Source of the DNA: Amphritea sp. 1_MG-2023
GTDB lineage: Bacteria > Pseudomonadota > Gammaproteobacteria > Pseudomonadales > Balneatricaceae
DNA: 64,000 nt
Direction of reading: 5' to 3'
Assembly: GCF_030547545.1 (NCBI RefSeq)
Contig: NZ_JAUOQE010000015.1
Location: 33,884 to 97,883 of the forward strand
The notes under the pieces were generated by a model. The model saw nothing but the letters and a program-made list of their open reading frames with translations, did no database searches and was not told where the DNA came from. This document shows positions 26,822-37,368 of the stretch, piece after piece. Position 1 is the first letter of the stretch. Each line of letters starts with the position of its first letter. Both the position numbers and the translations under genes were made by a program.

Positions 26822-29800
26822 ATGTTTGAAACAAAAACCATTAAGCGTCTTGTTTATCGACTCCCCGAAATGACGGCGGTCATGATCGTTGCTTTGCTGC
26901 TCTCCCTGTTTTACCTCATTGATGCGCATCGAACTCAAGGGATACAGGAACGGGTCATTAACGAGGAACAAGACGTACTCTCCGAGCAAGTGATCTCTTT
27001 TCGACACAACCTTGAAAAAGCGCTGAACTCCCTGACAGCGATGGCCAGTATTATCAACGCCGAACATAGCAACGCAGAAAAAGTCTTAAGCCTGATGACA
27101 CTCGCCAAAGCACATCCTGAATATCGTCAGTTACGACACCTATCATCTGCCGGGATAGAGCTGTTGAGAATCAATCAATCCGATGGAGAGATTATTCAAG
27201 TGCCTCATCATCAGCTGCAAAACAAATCTGCACAGCGTTACGTAGAAGATGTTTTACAGCTGAATCCGGGGGAATATTACATCTCTAAATTCGAGCTAAA
27301 TATCGAAAAAGGGGTGCTTGAAGTGCCCCATCGTCCAGTACTCAGACTCGCGCTCAGACTGGAACACGGCTTTATTATTATCAACCTCGATGCGACTGAG
27401 TTATTAGATCGCATCACCTCTCATTTTAGCGAACGCGCCAATAGCTGGCTGATTAATGGTAACGGTGACTGGCTAATTGGCCCCCAAAAAAACCTAGAAT
27501 GGGGCTTCATGCTGGGGCAATCACATAAAATTGATGCTTACCTACCCCAGGAGCTAACACACTCGATCTTAACGGATCACAAGTTCTATAACATGCAGAG
27601 CGATCTCGAGTTGATCATTGCGGAGCATTTCAGTGATCACTTCAAAGATAGCCGACAATTACATTTCAATGAAGAGTTAATCTTTATTCGACGCTTCCCC
27701 CCAGCCTATATGACCGCGACCCTCAATCAGTCCCGCTTTCTCAATCTATGGGTGCTGGCGATATTACTCATCGGTTCTGCCGGCGCCCTCTTATGGCTGG
27801 TTCGCCTAACACAACGCTATCAGCGATTAATCTTTCTCAACAAAACCGATCAACAAGAACTTAATCGCCTCAAAGATCTCGCCGATTTTCTGCCTCAGCT
27901 AACCTGGACCTGCGATGCACAAGGTAGCTTCGACTTTATCAGTCAAACCTGGACCACCTATACCGGCGCACCGCGTACCGCATTAAAAGGCAGCGGCTGG
28001 TATGAATTTGTTCACCCTGATGATAAAGCCTTGTTGATGGATAGCTGGCAAGATTGCCTGCAATCAGGCCAAGACTTTGAGTGTCGTTTCCGAATCCGCT
28101 CACGCGAAGGACGCTATCGTATGTTTGATAACCGTGCCCGCGCACTAACTGCGGAGAATGGCAATATCTTGCGGTGGTTTGGCTCCAGCTCTGACATTCA
28201 ATCGAGTCTGAATTATGAACAAACCCTTGAAGAGGAGAAGAAACAACTGACCAACAAGCTAGAAGCGAGCCAAGCATCACAACTGAAAGTATTGGCACGC
28301 CTCCAGGCAGCAACCGATTCAGCGGGAATCGGTATCTGGGAATACGCGGTTGATAACCAAGTATTTGTCTGGGATAAGCGAATGTATCAAGTGCACGGCC
28401 TAAGCAAACAATCGGGCGCGATGCACATTCATCAATGGCTAAAGCTGATTCATCCAAACGATGTGCAACACGTAAAAGAGCAATTTTCTGAGGCGATTAA
28501 AACCGGCTCTATTTTTAATGAAACCTATCGCATCATACGCCCTTCGGGTGAAACGATTTGGATCAAAGCCTACGGCGTTGCCACGCACTCCAGCCCCGAT
28601 AAACTAAAAATAGTGGGCGTTAATCATGATGTGACCGATGTTCAGCTACTGACTCAGCAATTGAAAGATTCTAACCGTCAACTACATTCTGAAGTGAAAA
28701 ATGTCCGTCAACTCGCCGATGCAAAATCCCGTTTCTTGGCCAACATGAGTCATGAAATTCGTACCCCGATGAACGGTGTGATGGGCATGCTAAGTCTATT
28801 ACGTCAGGCACCTCTCGATCCCGAGCAGCTCTCCTATGCCGATAAAGCCTACACGGCTTCCGAACGTCTGCTAAACATTCTCAATGACATTTTAGATATC
28901 TCCCGTATCGACTCCGGTAACTTAGATCTCAAGCAATCTGACTGCTTACTGGAATACATTATTCAGGAGTCCGTCGACCTATTTGCGATCACCGCAGAAG
29001 AGCAGCAACTCAGCCTCAATGTTAACGTTGATCCCGCCATGCCGCTGTCGATTTATACGGATCAACTTCGGCTAGGACAGATACTCTCAAATCTCGTGGG
29101 TAACGCGATTAAATTCTCCTCTCCTGGCGATCACATCAACGTCAGCTTCAGGCCCGATCACTTTACTCCATCGAGTTACCGCCTGAATATCGATGTTAGC
29201 GATACCGGTATTGGCATCAGCTCAGAACAGCAGACGCTAATATTTAATGAATTTACACAAGCCGATGAGAGTACTACTCGGCGCTATGGCGGTACCGGTC
29301 TCGGCCTCTCCATCTGTAAGCGTCTCGTTTCGCTGCTCGGTGGTCATATTACTGTCCACAGCGAACTCGGAAAAGGTTCAACCTTCAGCGTCACCATTCC
29401 CATTACCCAACAGATAGAAAGCCCAGCATTACAGGATCTTCGAATAGCCGCTCCCCTGGAGGCGATTTTAGTCACTGAATCCAGCGACATTAGCAACATG
29501 ATTCAAACCCATTTTGAACATTGGGGAGTCAATCTGCGCATTGCAGCGGGTCTCACTGAAGCATTTGATAGCGTTGCCGCGCAGATACAACAGCATAAAG
29601 CCTTTGCATTACTGACGGATTTAACCCCTCAAAATCAGCAGTTATTTCTCAGTCTCTTTGCCAAAAACAATCGTTCCAAGGCGATCATTTTGCAAAGCAC
29701 GCTGACGTTTCTGTCTGCCAGCCATGCCTCGTCTCTGCGCTATACGTTACAAGACTTGGGCATACACACGCTGACTAAACCACTCACCCCTTCACGACTC

Positions 29801-30868
29801 TACAACGCACTTAATGAGCTAAGCGAAAAGGTCATTCCATCGAACAGTATTGACGTGTCTGATAAAGTGCAATACCCAGATCTGAAAGTCTTATCAGTCG
29901 ATGATGTACAACTTAATCAGGATGTCATCAAGGGCCTACTCAATCCGCTAGGTATTCAACTACAACAGGTTAGCTCCGGTGCTGAAGCCTTAGCCTTAGT
30001 ACGACAACAGCCAGTTGATGTTGTGCTAATGGATATTCATATGGAAGGCATGAGCGGGCTAGAAACCACTCAGGCCATTCGACAGTTACCGCAGATAACA
30101 CAACCGCTAATTTTTGCGCTCTCGGCATCGGTGATGGAAGAAGATCAAAGTGCAGGTAAGCTCGCGGGCATGGATGAATATCTAACCAAGCCATTTCATC
30201 TGCAACATTTCATCAATGCTCTGCAGCGCCACGATATTACTGGCATCATTGCAAACACCTCCAGCGTCACGACGATCAGCCCTGCGGAAAATGATTGGCG
30301 ATTGCCTAGTTTTATCAATCATCGTCAAGTGCTGATGCGGATGAACGGTGATAAAGAGATTCTGCACACCTGCATCAACAGCTTCATCGCTGGCTTTGAT
30401 GGCTTTGATACGCAATTCTCGGAAGCCCTGCGCGCACAGGATCAGTCAGCAATAAAACGACTAGCCCATAAACTCAAGGGGGCCACGCTTAACATCGGAG
30501 ATACCGAACTCTCACGACTGGCAGAAAGACAGGAACAGTTGCACACCGATGAGGAGCGACAAGACAATGCAATCGCCTTGCTCGGTCTATTTCAACGTCA
30601 CTATCAAAAATTATCACTGCTGATGTGCGACCAGCAAACCACAGAAAACCCCGCTGACGATACCGCGATTAGCGAATCACAGCGTCAGCTACTGTTAGAT
30701 CTCAAAGAGAAATTAACCCTACACGCCTATATAAGCTCACAACAACGCAAACAACTGGATATCTTGCTAACCGCTAAGGGTCACGCGGTGGTTGGCCAAA
30801 AAATATCCGCGGCATTACTGTCATTTGATTACGATGACGCCCTTGAACTGATAGATTCTCTCATCTAA
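26822..30868 (+). CDS. Hybrid sensor histidine kinase with HPt domain
   Basis: A very large membrane sensor (1348 aa). Order: membrane helix (about 20-40), extracytoplasmic domain, second helix (about 300-325), PAS, PAS, HisKA with His644 in [10 protein letters not shown], ATPase ([26 protein letters not shown]), a degenerate receiver, an intact receiver with Asp1071 in LMDIHMEG, and HPt with His1216 in AHKLKGATL. The set allows an internal phosphorelay. The first receiver lacks the normal acidic pair. I chose the ATG at 26822; a GTG at 26798 would add eight residues. It is divergent from the CheB-CheR-PAS gene, which suggests joint function. Confidence 0.9.
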   Translation: MFETKTIKRLVYRLPEMTAVMIVALLLSLFYLIDAHRTQGIQERVINEEQDVLSEQVISFRHNLEKALNSLTAMASIINAEHSNAEKVLSLMTLAKAHPEYRQLRHLSSAGIELLRINQSDGEIIQVPHHQLQNKSAQRYVEDVLQLNPGEYYISKFELNIEKGVLEVPHRPVLRLALRLEHGFIIINLDATELLDRITSHFSERANSWLINGNGDWLIGPQKNLEWGFMLGQSHKIDAYLPQELTHSILTDHKFYNMQSDLELIIAEHFSDHFKDSRQLHFNEELIFIRRFPPAYMTATLNQSRFLNLWVLAILLIGSAGALLWLVRLTQRYQRLIFLNKTDQQELNRLKDLADFLPQLTWTCDAQGSFDFISQTWTTYTGAPRTALKGSGWYEFVHPDDKALLMDSWQDCLQSGQDFECRFRIRSREGRYRMFDNRARALTAENGNILRWFGSSSDIQSSLNYEQTLEEEKKQLTNKLEASQASQLKVLARLQAATDSAGIGIWEYAVDNQVFVWDKRMYQVHGLSKQSGAMHIHQWLKLIHPNDVQHVKEQFSEAIKTGSIFNETYRIIRPSGETIWIKAYGVATHSSPDKLKIVGVNHDVTDVQLLTQQLKDSNRQLHSEVKNVRQLADAKSRFLANMSHEIRTPMNGVMGMLSLLRQAPLDPEQLSYADKAYTASERLLNILNDILDISRIDSGNLDLKQSDCLLEYIIQESVDLFAITAEEQQLSLNVNVDPAMPLSIYTDQLRLGQILSNLVGNAIKFSSPGDHINVSFRPDHFTPSSYRLNIDVSDTGIGISSEQQTLIFNEFTQADESTTRRYGGTGLGLSICKRLVSLLGGHITVHSELGKGSTFSVTIPITQQIESPALQDLRIAAPLEAILVTESSDISNMIQTHFEHWGVNLRIAAGLTEAFDSVAAQIQQHKAFALLTDLTPQNQQLFLSLFAKNNRSKAIILQSTLTFLSASHASSLRYTLQDLGIHTLTKPLTPSRLYNALNELSEKVIPSNSIDVSDKVQYPDLKVLSVDDVQLNQDVIKGLLNPLGIQLQQVSSGAEALALVRQQPVDVVLMDIHMEGMSGLETTQAIRQLPQITQPLIFALSASVMEEDQSAGKLAGMDEYLTKPFHLQHFINALQRHDITGIIANTSSVTTISPAENDWRLPSFINHRQVLMRMNGDKEILHTCINSFIAGFDGFDTQFSEALRAQDQSAIKRLAHKLKGATLNIGDTELSRLAERQEQLHTDEERQDNAIALLGLFQRHYQKLSLLMCDQQTTENPADDTAISESQRQLLLDLKEKLTLHAYISSQQRKQLDILLTAKGHAVVGQKISAALLSFDYDDALELIDSLI

Positions 30869-30922
30869 GTCGCAGCCTATATTGAACACCCTAGGCTCGG
30901 TTAACCTGTATAAGCGATGCGC

Positions 30923-31720
30923 CTATAGCATGCTGCCATTACGTTCCGACCAGGTACTTAAGAAGCTTTTTAGCTGATCTGTTTGTGGCTCGTTAAACAG
31001 CCGATTCGGCTCACCTTGTTCGGCAATACGGCCATTGGCTAGAAACACCACCTGATCCGATACCTGCGCGGCAAAGCCCATCTCGTGAGTCACAATCACC
31101 ATCGTCATTCCTTCCTGCGCCAATGACTGCATCACTTTAAGCACTTCGCCCACCAATTCAGGATCCAATGCCGAAGTGGGTTCATCGAATAGCATAATTT
31201 TAGGGTCCATGCCTAACGAACGGGCAATTGCTACCCGCTGTTGCTGGCCGCCTGATAACTGCCCAGGATAGGCATCTTGCTTATGTTCCATACCCACTTT
31301 GCTTAGCACGGCTAGGGCTTTTTCGCAGGCCTCCTTCTTACTCAACCGGCGCACACGTAACAAAGGCGACATAACATTTTCCAACACCGTCATATGTGGC
31401 CATAGATTAAACTGCTGAAACACCATACAGACATCAGTAAGATCCTGCTGTACAACCCGTGTCGGCAGTGATGACAAATTACCTTGAGCGTCCGAGTTAT
31501 AACCGATCAACTTGCCACTCACCAACACCTCGCCACCATCATACTGCTCTAGAAAGTTGATGCACCTCAGCATGGTACTTTTGCCCGACCCTGAACCACC
31601 AATAATACAAACAACCTGACCATAATTAACGTCAAGATCGATCCCTTTCAACACCTGGTTATCACCAAAGCTCTTTTTTAAATCGACCAGTTTGATGGCC
31701 CGCTGCGTGTTTGTTGACAT
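30923..31720 (-). CDS. Polar amino acid-type ABC transporter ATPase
   Basis: A 265-aa ATP-binding protein of the GlnQ/HisP class: Walker A GGSGSGKS, signature [15 protein letters not shown], Walker [15 protein letters not shown] and the H-loop VTHEMGF. It has an insertion of about ten residues around residue 75, before the Q-loop FQQFN. Last gene of an operon with two permeases, a ureohydrolase and a binding protein, so it probably powers uptake of a guanidino compound or related amino acid. Confidence 0.9.
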   Translation of the reverse strand: MSTNTQRAIKLVDLKKSFGDNQVLKGIDLDVNYGQVVCIIGGSGSGKSTMLRCINFLEQYDGGEVLVSGKLIGYNSDAQGNLSSLPTRVVQQDLTDVCMVFQQFNLWPHMTVLENVMSPLLRVRRLSKKEACEKALAVLSKVGMEHKQDAYPGQLSGGQQQRVAIARSLGMDPKIMLFDEPTSALDPELVGEVLKVMQSLAQEGMTMVIVTHEMGFAAQVSDQVVFLANGRIAEQGEPNRLFNEPQTDQLKSFLSTWSERNGSML

Positions 31721-31741
31721 AATGCCTCCTGAACTCTCAAA

Positions 31742-32401
31742 TTAGGTGCGAATAAGATAACCAGTGGCCTTGTTTTCACACCAACGCCCTGTCTTAGACA
31801 CAGCAAAGGTAAGCAGCCAGTAAACCACGGCTAAAAACAGATAAGGCTCGATAACGGTAAAACTCTGTGTCGCCATACTGATCGCCGCGGTGGTCAGCTC
31901 TGGCACCGTAATAATCGATAAAATAGCGGATTCTTTAATCATAATAATGGTCTGATTGACCCCCGGTGGAATAATCAAGCCCAGCATCTGCGGTAACTGA
32001 ATTCTAATCAGTACCTGCCAGCGAGAGAAACCAAGATCATACGCGGCTTCCAATTGTCCCGGTGGAATACTGGCAAAACCTGAACGATAAATTTCAGCGA
32101 AATAAGCCGCCACATACAGGCCTAAGCCGATAATGCCGACCTGTTCGGCGGTCATGTCCAACCCCACAAAAGGGCCACCGTAATACACTAAATAAACCTG
32201 CACCAGTAACGGCGTACCCCGAAACACGGTCAAATAGACAGCGTAAATAAAGGAGGTCACTCGCCATCCGAGACGATTTAAACCATACAGTAGCAGCCCA
32301 CCGATCAACCCGATCAGCAACGCAATGGAACAGACATACAGTGTAAAACCCAACCCCTTTAGCAGAATGGGCCAGTAACTAACATATAAGCTTAGGTCCA
32401 T
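31742..32401 (-). CDS. Polar amino acid-type ABC permease 1
   Basis: A 219-aa permease with five hydrophobic helices. VFRGTPLLVQVYLVYY and EAAYDLGFSRWQVLIRIQLPQ (the EAA coupling loop) are typical of the HisM/GlnP family. It follows permease 2 by 9 bp and precedes the ATPase gene by 21 bp on the minus strand. Confidence 0.9.
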   Translation of the reverse strand: MDLSLYVSYWPILLKGLGFTLYVCSIALLIGLIGGLLLYGLNRLGWRVTSFIYAVYLTVFRGTPLLVQVYLVYYGGPFVGLDMTAEQVGIIGLGLYVAAYFAEIYRSGFASIPPGQLEAAYDLGFSRWQVLIRIQLPQMLGLIIPPGVNQTIIMIKESAILSIITVPELTTAAISMATQSFTVIEPYLFLAVVYWLLTFAVSKTGRWCENKATGYLIRT

Positions 32402-32410
32402 AATTCTCTC

Positions 32411-33061
32411 CTAATGAGTGGTTAAGCGGGACTCAATATAGCGCCCCAACAGACTGATACAGCTAGTCAACAACAGATACAGCAGACCCGCCGCGACAAA
32501 GAACTCAATCGGCCGGTAAGTCGTAGATGAATACGTTTGTACAATTCTCATTAAATCCGTCACCGCAATGGTTGAGATCAGTGCCGAATTCTTGATGATA
32601 TCGATGGTTTCATTGACTAACGAAGGAATCGTCCGTCTAACCACTTGCGGCAGTTCGATAAAATAAAGACGCTGCAACGGACTATAGCCAAAGCTCCAAG
32701 CCGCCTCACGCTGACCAGCAGGAATCATCTGAAAGCCACCCCGTAAAATTTCAGACTGAAAAGCCGCCGTATTCATCGACAAAGCAATAATAGCCGCCGC
32801 TATCGAGGGAATATCGATCCCCGCCAATGGCAAAAAATAGAACACGATCGCTAACTGCACTAATAAGGGCGTGCCCCGAAGTAGACTGATATAAACCGCA
32901 CAAACATTTCTCAGCCACCCACGTGGCGACATTCGCCCCAAACAGAGTATCGCCCCGAGAACAAACCCAATACCGATGGACAATAACGAGACCCACGTGG
33001 TCATCCATAGTCCACTCAATAACGAGTCTGTGTGATCAAAAACGACACTGAAATCCACCAT
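32411..33061 (-). CDS. Polar amino acid-type ABC permease 2
   Basis: A 216-aa permease of the HisQ/GlnP family with LLRGTPLLVQLAIVFYF and the EAA loop REAAWSFGYSPLQRLYFIELPQ. It starts 1 bp after the ureohydrolase stop, so expression is tied to the hydrolase. It should pair with the product of 31742-32401. Confidence 0.9.
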   Translation of the reverse strand: MVDFSVVFDHTDSLLSGLWMTTWVSLLSIGIGFVLGAILCLGRMSPRGWLRNVCAVYISLLRGTPLLVQLAIVFYFLPLAGIDIPSIAAAIIALSMNTAAFQSEILRGGFQMIPAGQREAAWSFGYSPLQRLYFIELPQVVRRTIPSLVNETIDIIKNSALISTIAVTDLMRIVQTYSSTTYRPIEFFVAAGLLYLLLTSCISLLGRYIESRLTTH

Positions 33062-33062
33062 A

Positions 33063-34022
33063 TTAGGCCTCCGCTAGCGCGGCTTTTTGACGTTGCTCTA
33101 ACGCTTGCGCCGCTATACAGATCAACTCAAACATCACCGTAGCCCCCACCAGCGCAGTCGAACCGGTCGGATCAAACGGCGGTGAAACTTCCACCACATC
33201 GCCCCCCACCACATTCATGCCGGCTAGACCACGAATCATTTTCAAGGCTTCAAATGAACTATAACCGCCCACTTCAGGTGTCCCTGTACCCACCGCATAA
33301 GCTGGGTCGAGCGCGTCAACATCGAAAGTGACATAGGCGGGTGTATCCCCAACCAGTTGACGTATTTCATCAATCACCCCCTGCACGCCTAACTCGTAAA
33401 ATTCATCCATATAGATGACGCGCATCCCACTATCATGACTAAAGCGCCAAATTTCACTGTTATTCACCGAACCACGAATACCAATCTGAATCGTCTTATG
33501 AGGATCGATTAATCCCTCCTCAACGGCTATTTTAAACGGTGAGCCGTGATGAAACTTAGACCCCAAGTAATTATCACCCGTATCACAGTGCGCATCAAAA
33601 TGAACCAGCGCCAACGGGCCATCTTTCGCCAATGCGCGAAGAATCGGCAACGAGATCGAATGATCGCCACCCGCCGAGATCGGCAAGGCCCCAGCACTAA
33701 CCACCTTCTCGAAAAATGCCTGTATAGAACGATGACTCGCCTCTAACTCAAATGGGCTTTCTGGCAACGCATCACCGACATCGGCAACGCGACACATCTC
33801 AAATGGCGCCACACCGGTGGTTTGATTAACCGAACGCATCAAACTAGATTGATTACGAATCTCACGAGGCCCGTGACGAGTGCCCGTCCGGTTAGTCACG
33901 CCACCATCAAAAGGCACACCGATTAAGGCAATATCAACCTCCGCCAACGACGGCTGATAAGGACAACGCATAAAGGTGGCAATACCACTGTAACGGGGCT
34001 GTTGTTGAGCATGATTATTCAT
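33063..34022 (-). CDS. Ureohydrolase, probable guanidino-acid hydrolase
   Basis: A 319-aa manganese-type ureohydrolase. Metal ligands are in SAGGDHSISLP, HFDAHCDTGDN and TFDVDALDPAYA, so the family is certain. Among subfamilies it looks closer to guanidinopropionase/guanidinobutyrase (GpuA/GbuA) than to agmatinase: GTRHGPREIRNQSSLMR, IQIGIRGSV, PGTGTPEVGG-like GTGTPEVGG and DVVEVSPPFDPTG. The expected reaction releases urea from a guanidino acid. It sits inside an amino-acid ABC operon, between binding protein and permeases, so the substrate is probably imported from outside. No urease genes are in the window. Confidence 0.85.
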   Translation of the reverse strand: MNNHAQQQPRYSGIATFMRCPYQPSLAEVDIALIGVPFDGGVTNRTGTRHGPREIRNQSSLMRSVNQTTGVAPFEMCRVADVGDALPESPFELEASHRSIQAFFEKVVSAGALPISAGGDHSISLPILRALAKDGPLALVHFDAHCDTGDNYLGSKFHHGSPFKIAVEEGLIDPHKTIQIGIRGSVNNSEIWRFSHDSGMRVIYMDEFYELGVQGVIDEIRQLVGDTPAYVTFDVDALDPAYAVGTGTPEVGGYSSFEALKMIRGLAGMNVVGGDVVEVSPPFDPTGSTALVGATVMFELICIAAQALEQRQKAALAEA

Positions 34023-34184
34023 AACGCGACCTCCTCGCGAGCATACACACTAGAACGATAAGCGCTCATAGCGGCATGACTTAAATTAGACACAGGCAGC
34101 CTATCTCACCCAAGACAAGGGCAGCCAAAAATAAGTAATTAGATAGTCATGCCTTGAGCACAAACCGATGCCCAAGGCTTAGGC

Positions 34185-35039
34185 TTAATACAGCGGAGCC
34201 GGTACACTGCCGGTGGGAATATCCATCGTGAAGCCAAACCACTTTTGTTGTAGCTCAGCCAGTTTGCCACTTTGATGTAGCTGTTCTATCCCATCACTGA
34301 AAAACTGCACCAATGACGCGGATTCAGCATCTTTACGACCAACCCAAGCATAATAGGTAGCGGGGCCAAACGGTGGCTGCACAATTTCAAACATATCTGG
34401 ACGCTGTTTCACAATCGGCGCTAGGTTAGGTATCGCTTGTGGTACGACATCAACCCGCCGAGACGCTAACGCAGCATAAGCTTCGTTATAATCGGTGAAC
34501 TCTTTAATCGCTTTATAGCCTTCGCCGTTCGGCGTCAGCTTTTTCTCTTCAAAGCTTTTGATCGCATTTAACTGCACTGAACCTGCTTGTGTGCCAATCA
34601 CCATACCCGCCATATCTTCTGGCTTGGTAATGCGCTCATCCCCCTTACGCTTTAACATTGCCACCGCCGCGGTTGAGATCGGATAAGTGAAGGCGTAATT
34701 ATCTGCCCGCGCCTTAGAAATGGTGAGCGATGTAGCGACAAAGTCATACCGCTTAGTATTTAGACCCGCGAGAATCCCCTGAAAGGGTAGATCCAGCTGC
34801 TTCAACTTCACCCCGGGTAACTGCTTCATGATTTCATCAAGAATATCTTTGCCGTAACCAACAATTTTACCATCCTGTAGCATCTCAAACGGGGCGTAAC
34901 GCGCCTCCGTGGCAATAACAATTTCGCCCTTCTCTTTGATCTCATCCAATAGGTCAGCCTGAGCCACCGATGAAATCGCCGCACACATAATTCCCGCCGT
35001 GACTAACATTTTTTTAACACTCAGTGGCATGATGTTCAT
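34185..35039 (-). CDS. Periplasmic amino acid-type binding protein
   Basis: A 284-aa family 3 solute-binding protein. A Sec signal peptide covers about residues 1-28, ending SSVAQA. TEARYAPFEMLQDGKIVGYGKDI is the conserved opening, with later DFVATSLTISKARA and VVPQAIPNL. First gene of the guanidino locus; 162 bp separate it from the ureohydrolase, room for an internal processing site or for uneven expression. The second ATG (residue 4) is also a possible start. Confidence 0.88.
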   Translation of the reverse strand: MNIMPLSVKKMLVTAGIMCAAISSVAQADLLDEIKEKGEIVIATEARYAPFEMLQDGKIVGYGKDILDEIMKQLPGVKLKQLDLPFQGILAGLNTKRYDFVATSLTISKARADNYAFTYPISTAAVAMLKRKGDERITKPEDMAGMVIGTQAGSVQLNAIKSFEEKKLTPNGEGYKAIKEFTDYNEAYAALASRRVDVVPQAIPNLAPIVKQRPDMFEIVQPPFGPATYYAWVGRKDAESASLVQFFSDGIEQLHQSGKLAELQQKWFGFTMDIPTGSVPAPLY

Positions 35040-35074
35040 AGTCGTGACCCTCTATAAGTTAAGTACTGAACTCG

Positions 35075-35103
35075 ATAGTAGATAGGGATCGATACAGCAA
35101 CAA
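35075..35103 (-). promoter_or_regulatory. Candidate promoter of the guanidino operon
   Basis: On the minus strand, -35 TTGTTG (35098-35103), 17-bp spacer and -10 TACTAT (35075-35080). Both boxes are weak, as expected for an activated promoter. Confidence 0.4.
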
Positions 35104-35105
35104 GC

Positions 35106-35122
35106 AGCGATTCCTAATCGCT
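35106..35122. promoter_or_regulatory. Candidate LysR-type operator
   Basis: AGCGATTCCTAATCGCT is a perfect inverted repeat with 7-bp arms and a 3-bp centre. It lies 2 bp upstream of the predicted -35 of the guanidino operon and 241 bp before the divergent LysR gene, the usual place for an activator site. Confidence 0.5.
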
Positions 35123-35363
35123 ACACATAAGAAAATCTAATGCACTGTTTTGCTACGCTTATGCCAAGCAAGTGCTTCAAATTAGTGCGTATCTCTACTT
35201 AAATAGTGTTCGTCTCAGCCTAAAGCTAGCAGACGAAACAAGCCCTCCAGCCGCCACTATGGTAAAACCAAGATGGCATGAATGATGCTGTAAAACCTTA
35301 TACAACGGATGCGACAAGCCAAAGACGGCGGTATTCGGCCATCATTACTCATGGAGATGGGAT

Positions 35364-36317
35364 TTGTTATTACGCCTCCCCCCCCTTGAAGCGTTACGCT
35401 ATTTCGAAGTGTCTGCACGTCACCTAAGCTTTACGCAAGCAGCAGAAGAGCTGTGTTTATCACAAAGCGCCGTGAGTCAGAAAATTATTCAACTCGAAGA
35501 ACTGCTCGGCTACCGCTTGTTTGAGCGCAAACCTCGGCAACTGATACTCACCACCAAAGGCGAACAGTTATTTTATTCCGTACAACAATCGCTTTTACAA
35601 ATTCGCGACACCCTTAACACCATTGAAACACAGGCGCTGATGAGCCGACTCCAAGTGTACTGCATGCCTTCCTTTGCCAGCCGTTGGTTGATGCCTTGCC
35701 TCAATGACTTTCATTTACAATATCCCAATATTGATCTCCATTTAGTCGCTAACTTATCCGAGCCAAACTTTCATAGTGAAGAGGTGGATATAGGCATCTG
35801 TCATGGTGCCCGAGATCAACCCATTATGGAACAACGCCTCCTCTTCCGAGACTATATCTACCCGGTGGCCAGCCCCGAATTGGCGGCACAATTGGCGATG
35901 AAAACACCACAAGAACTCAATAAAGCCGTGTTATTACATGATTCCCTACCCCATGCGAAACTATCGACTTCGTGGCAGCGCTGGCTGGCAGAGCAAAATA
36001 TAAAAGGCGTTGATTACAGCAATGGTTATCGTTTTAATCAGGCTGATTTAATTGTCCAAGCCGCGATTAACGGTCAAGGCGTTGCCTTAGGACGTCACGC
36101 ATTGGTGGCCCGAGAAATTGCTCAGGGTCGATTGGTGCCTTTATTTGATACCATCACCGAAGATGATGGCGTGTACCTTGTGTGCCTCAAGAAACTGCTT
36201 GAGCGGCCCAAAATAGCTAACTTCTTTGCTTGGATGGAACAGCAGGCTCGACTGTTCGAACAGCAATATAACGCCGAACAACTCATCGCCTCAAAGCGCT
36301 ATAACGTCAACTCTTGA
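35364..36317 (+). CDS. GcvA-like LysR regulator of the guanidino locus
   Basis: A 317-aa LysR-type regulator. The helix-turn-helix is LSFTQAAEELCLSQSAVSQKIIQLEELLGYRLFER, in the GcvA style, preceded by LRLPPLEALRYFEVSARH. The start is TTG: there is no in-frame ATG upstream, GGAG sits 7 nt before it, and the protein begins exactly where family members do. It is divergent from the guanidino-compound operon and probably controls it, with the palindrome at 35106-35122 as a likely site. Confidence 0.86.
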   Translation: MLLRLPPLEALRYFEVSARHLSFTQAAEELCLSQSAVSQKIIQLEELLGYRLFERKPRQLILTTKGEQLFYSVQQSLLQIRDTLNTIETQALMSRLQVYCMPSFASRWLMPCLNDFHLQYPNIDLHLVANLSEPNFHSEEVDIGICHGARDQPIMEQRLLFRDYIYPVASPELAAQLAMKTPQELNKAVLLHDSLPHAKLSTSWQRWLAEQNIKGVDYSNGYRFNQADLIVQAAINGQGVALGRHALVAREIAQGRLVPLFDTITEDDGVYLVCLKKLLERPKIANFFAWMEQQARLFEQQYNAEQLIASKRYNVNS

Positions 36318-36854
36318 TAGGCCACGAATAGCGCCATAAAGACATAAACTACAATATTGCGCCTATAAAATTCGCACCTTCCCTAATAATATGATGGGTC
36401 TATTGTATTAAGAGAGCCATTTGATATGACTCTGATGTCTCGCCCATATTTCGACTCATTCGATCCACACTCAACGTTACGATTTTCATCCAATGCCGCT
36501 TAACGATCCAAGTCCCATTTTCATAGCTAACTATAGAGGCTTAAAGCGGTCATCATACCGATGCTGTTGTGCACCACTGTTTTTCAGGGGGTTATCGTCG
36601 GTTTTCGACCAAGATATCTGCGAGTGACGTTAAACGTTCAATAGAGGCTAAATCCGCCATTAAATTAGCCTATAACGTCAGTTTTTAGTTTTCATGCTGA
36701 CTCTAAATTTATCAACATCAGTTCGTTAACGGATATTAAAGCGCGAACTATTCTATTTCATATCAAATATAAACCGTTAATAGCCGCTTAATCTCTACAG
36801 TTAGTGATCATCAGAAAAAGAGCATTACTTCGCGTGCTGTTCAAGACTCTTCGT
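36318..36854. other. 537-bp non-coding region with an interrupted inverted repeat
   Basis: No convincing gene. TGACGTTA (36625-36632) and AGGCTAA (36645-36651) pair with TTAGCCT (36665-36671) and TAACGTCA (36673-36680), followed by a T-rich stretch, so it could end transcription from the LysR side. The rest shows nothing I can support. Confidence 0.4.
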
Positions 36855-37040
36855 TCAGTTACCGGCGACCAGAAACTTATTACCATCGTTATTACCCGGC
36901 ATATTCGGCCCATCAACGATAACCACCTCTTCATTGTTATAGAAAGCTACCGCTTGAGTCTCTATAGCCACTACACTGGATGATGCACTAGCTACTCCTG
37001 TAGCCAGTGCCATGCTGATTATCGTAAAAACTGTTTTCAT
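36855..37040 (-). CDS. Small secreted peptide, divergent family member (P1)
   Basis: A 61-aa product. A Sec signal (MKTVFTIISMALATGVASA) is followed by about 42 mature residues. It lacks the TNFEVGQ opening of its neighbours but keeps the end pattern: VDGPNMPGNNDG and a final LVAGN, against NLPGSSYSS and LFVGNK. AAGGA precedes the ATG. It is the last of five tandem genes on this strand. Function unknown; I recognise no described family. Confidence 0.6.
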   Translation of the reverse strand: MKTVFTIISMALATGVASASSSVVAIETQAVAFYNNEEVVIVDGPNMPGNNDGNKFLVAGN

Positions 37041-37119
37041 ACTCCGTTCCTTGATAAATAATTTAAGTCAATCATCTTACCTAGTCACTGGGAATGACTC
37101 ATGAATGACTGCGTAATAA

Positions 37120-37317
37120 CTATTTGTTACCTACAAACAGTGCTGAGCTATAGCTGCTTCCAGGCAAATTGGAGGTTTCCATTACCGCAGCACTGATTGA
37201 GTGAGGTGTCGTTTGTACGTCAACGCCACCCAGTTGACCCACTTCAAAGTTAGTCGCTGATACGGTGCCTGCAGCGAGAGAAGAGGCCAATGCGATGGTT
37301 GTGATAAGTGTTTTCAT
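37120..37317 (-). CDS. Small secreted peptide (P2)
   Basis: A 65-aa product with a Sec signal of 21 residues ending TVSA and a mature part of 44 residues. The mature part opens TNFEVGQLGGVDVQ and ends NLPGSSYSSALFVGNK, the two conserved blocks of this tandem family, with a variable middle. No cysteine, so no disulfide-stabilised fold. AAGGAATAG-type ribosome-binding site before the ATG. Function unknown. Confidence 0.68.
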   Translation of the reverse strand: MKTLITTIALASSLAAGTVSATNFEVGQLGGVDVQTTPHSISAAVMETSNLPGSSYSSALFVGNK

Positions 37318-37368
37318 GATCTATTCCTTAAACAATTTAACTGAAAGGTTTTGGTTATTACGGGCGGA

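Larger units (their letters stand above)
35040..35363. other. 324-bp divergent intergenic region
   Basis: Lies between the guanidino operon and its LysR gene. It contains the weak promoter and the palindrome listed above. A GGAG at 35353-35356 serves the TTG start of the LysR gene. No other feature is visible. Confidence 0.55.
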
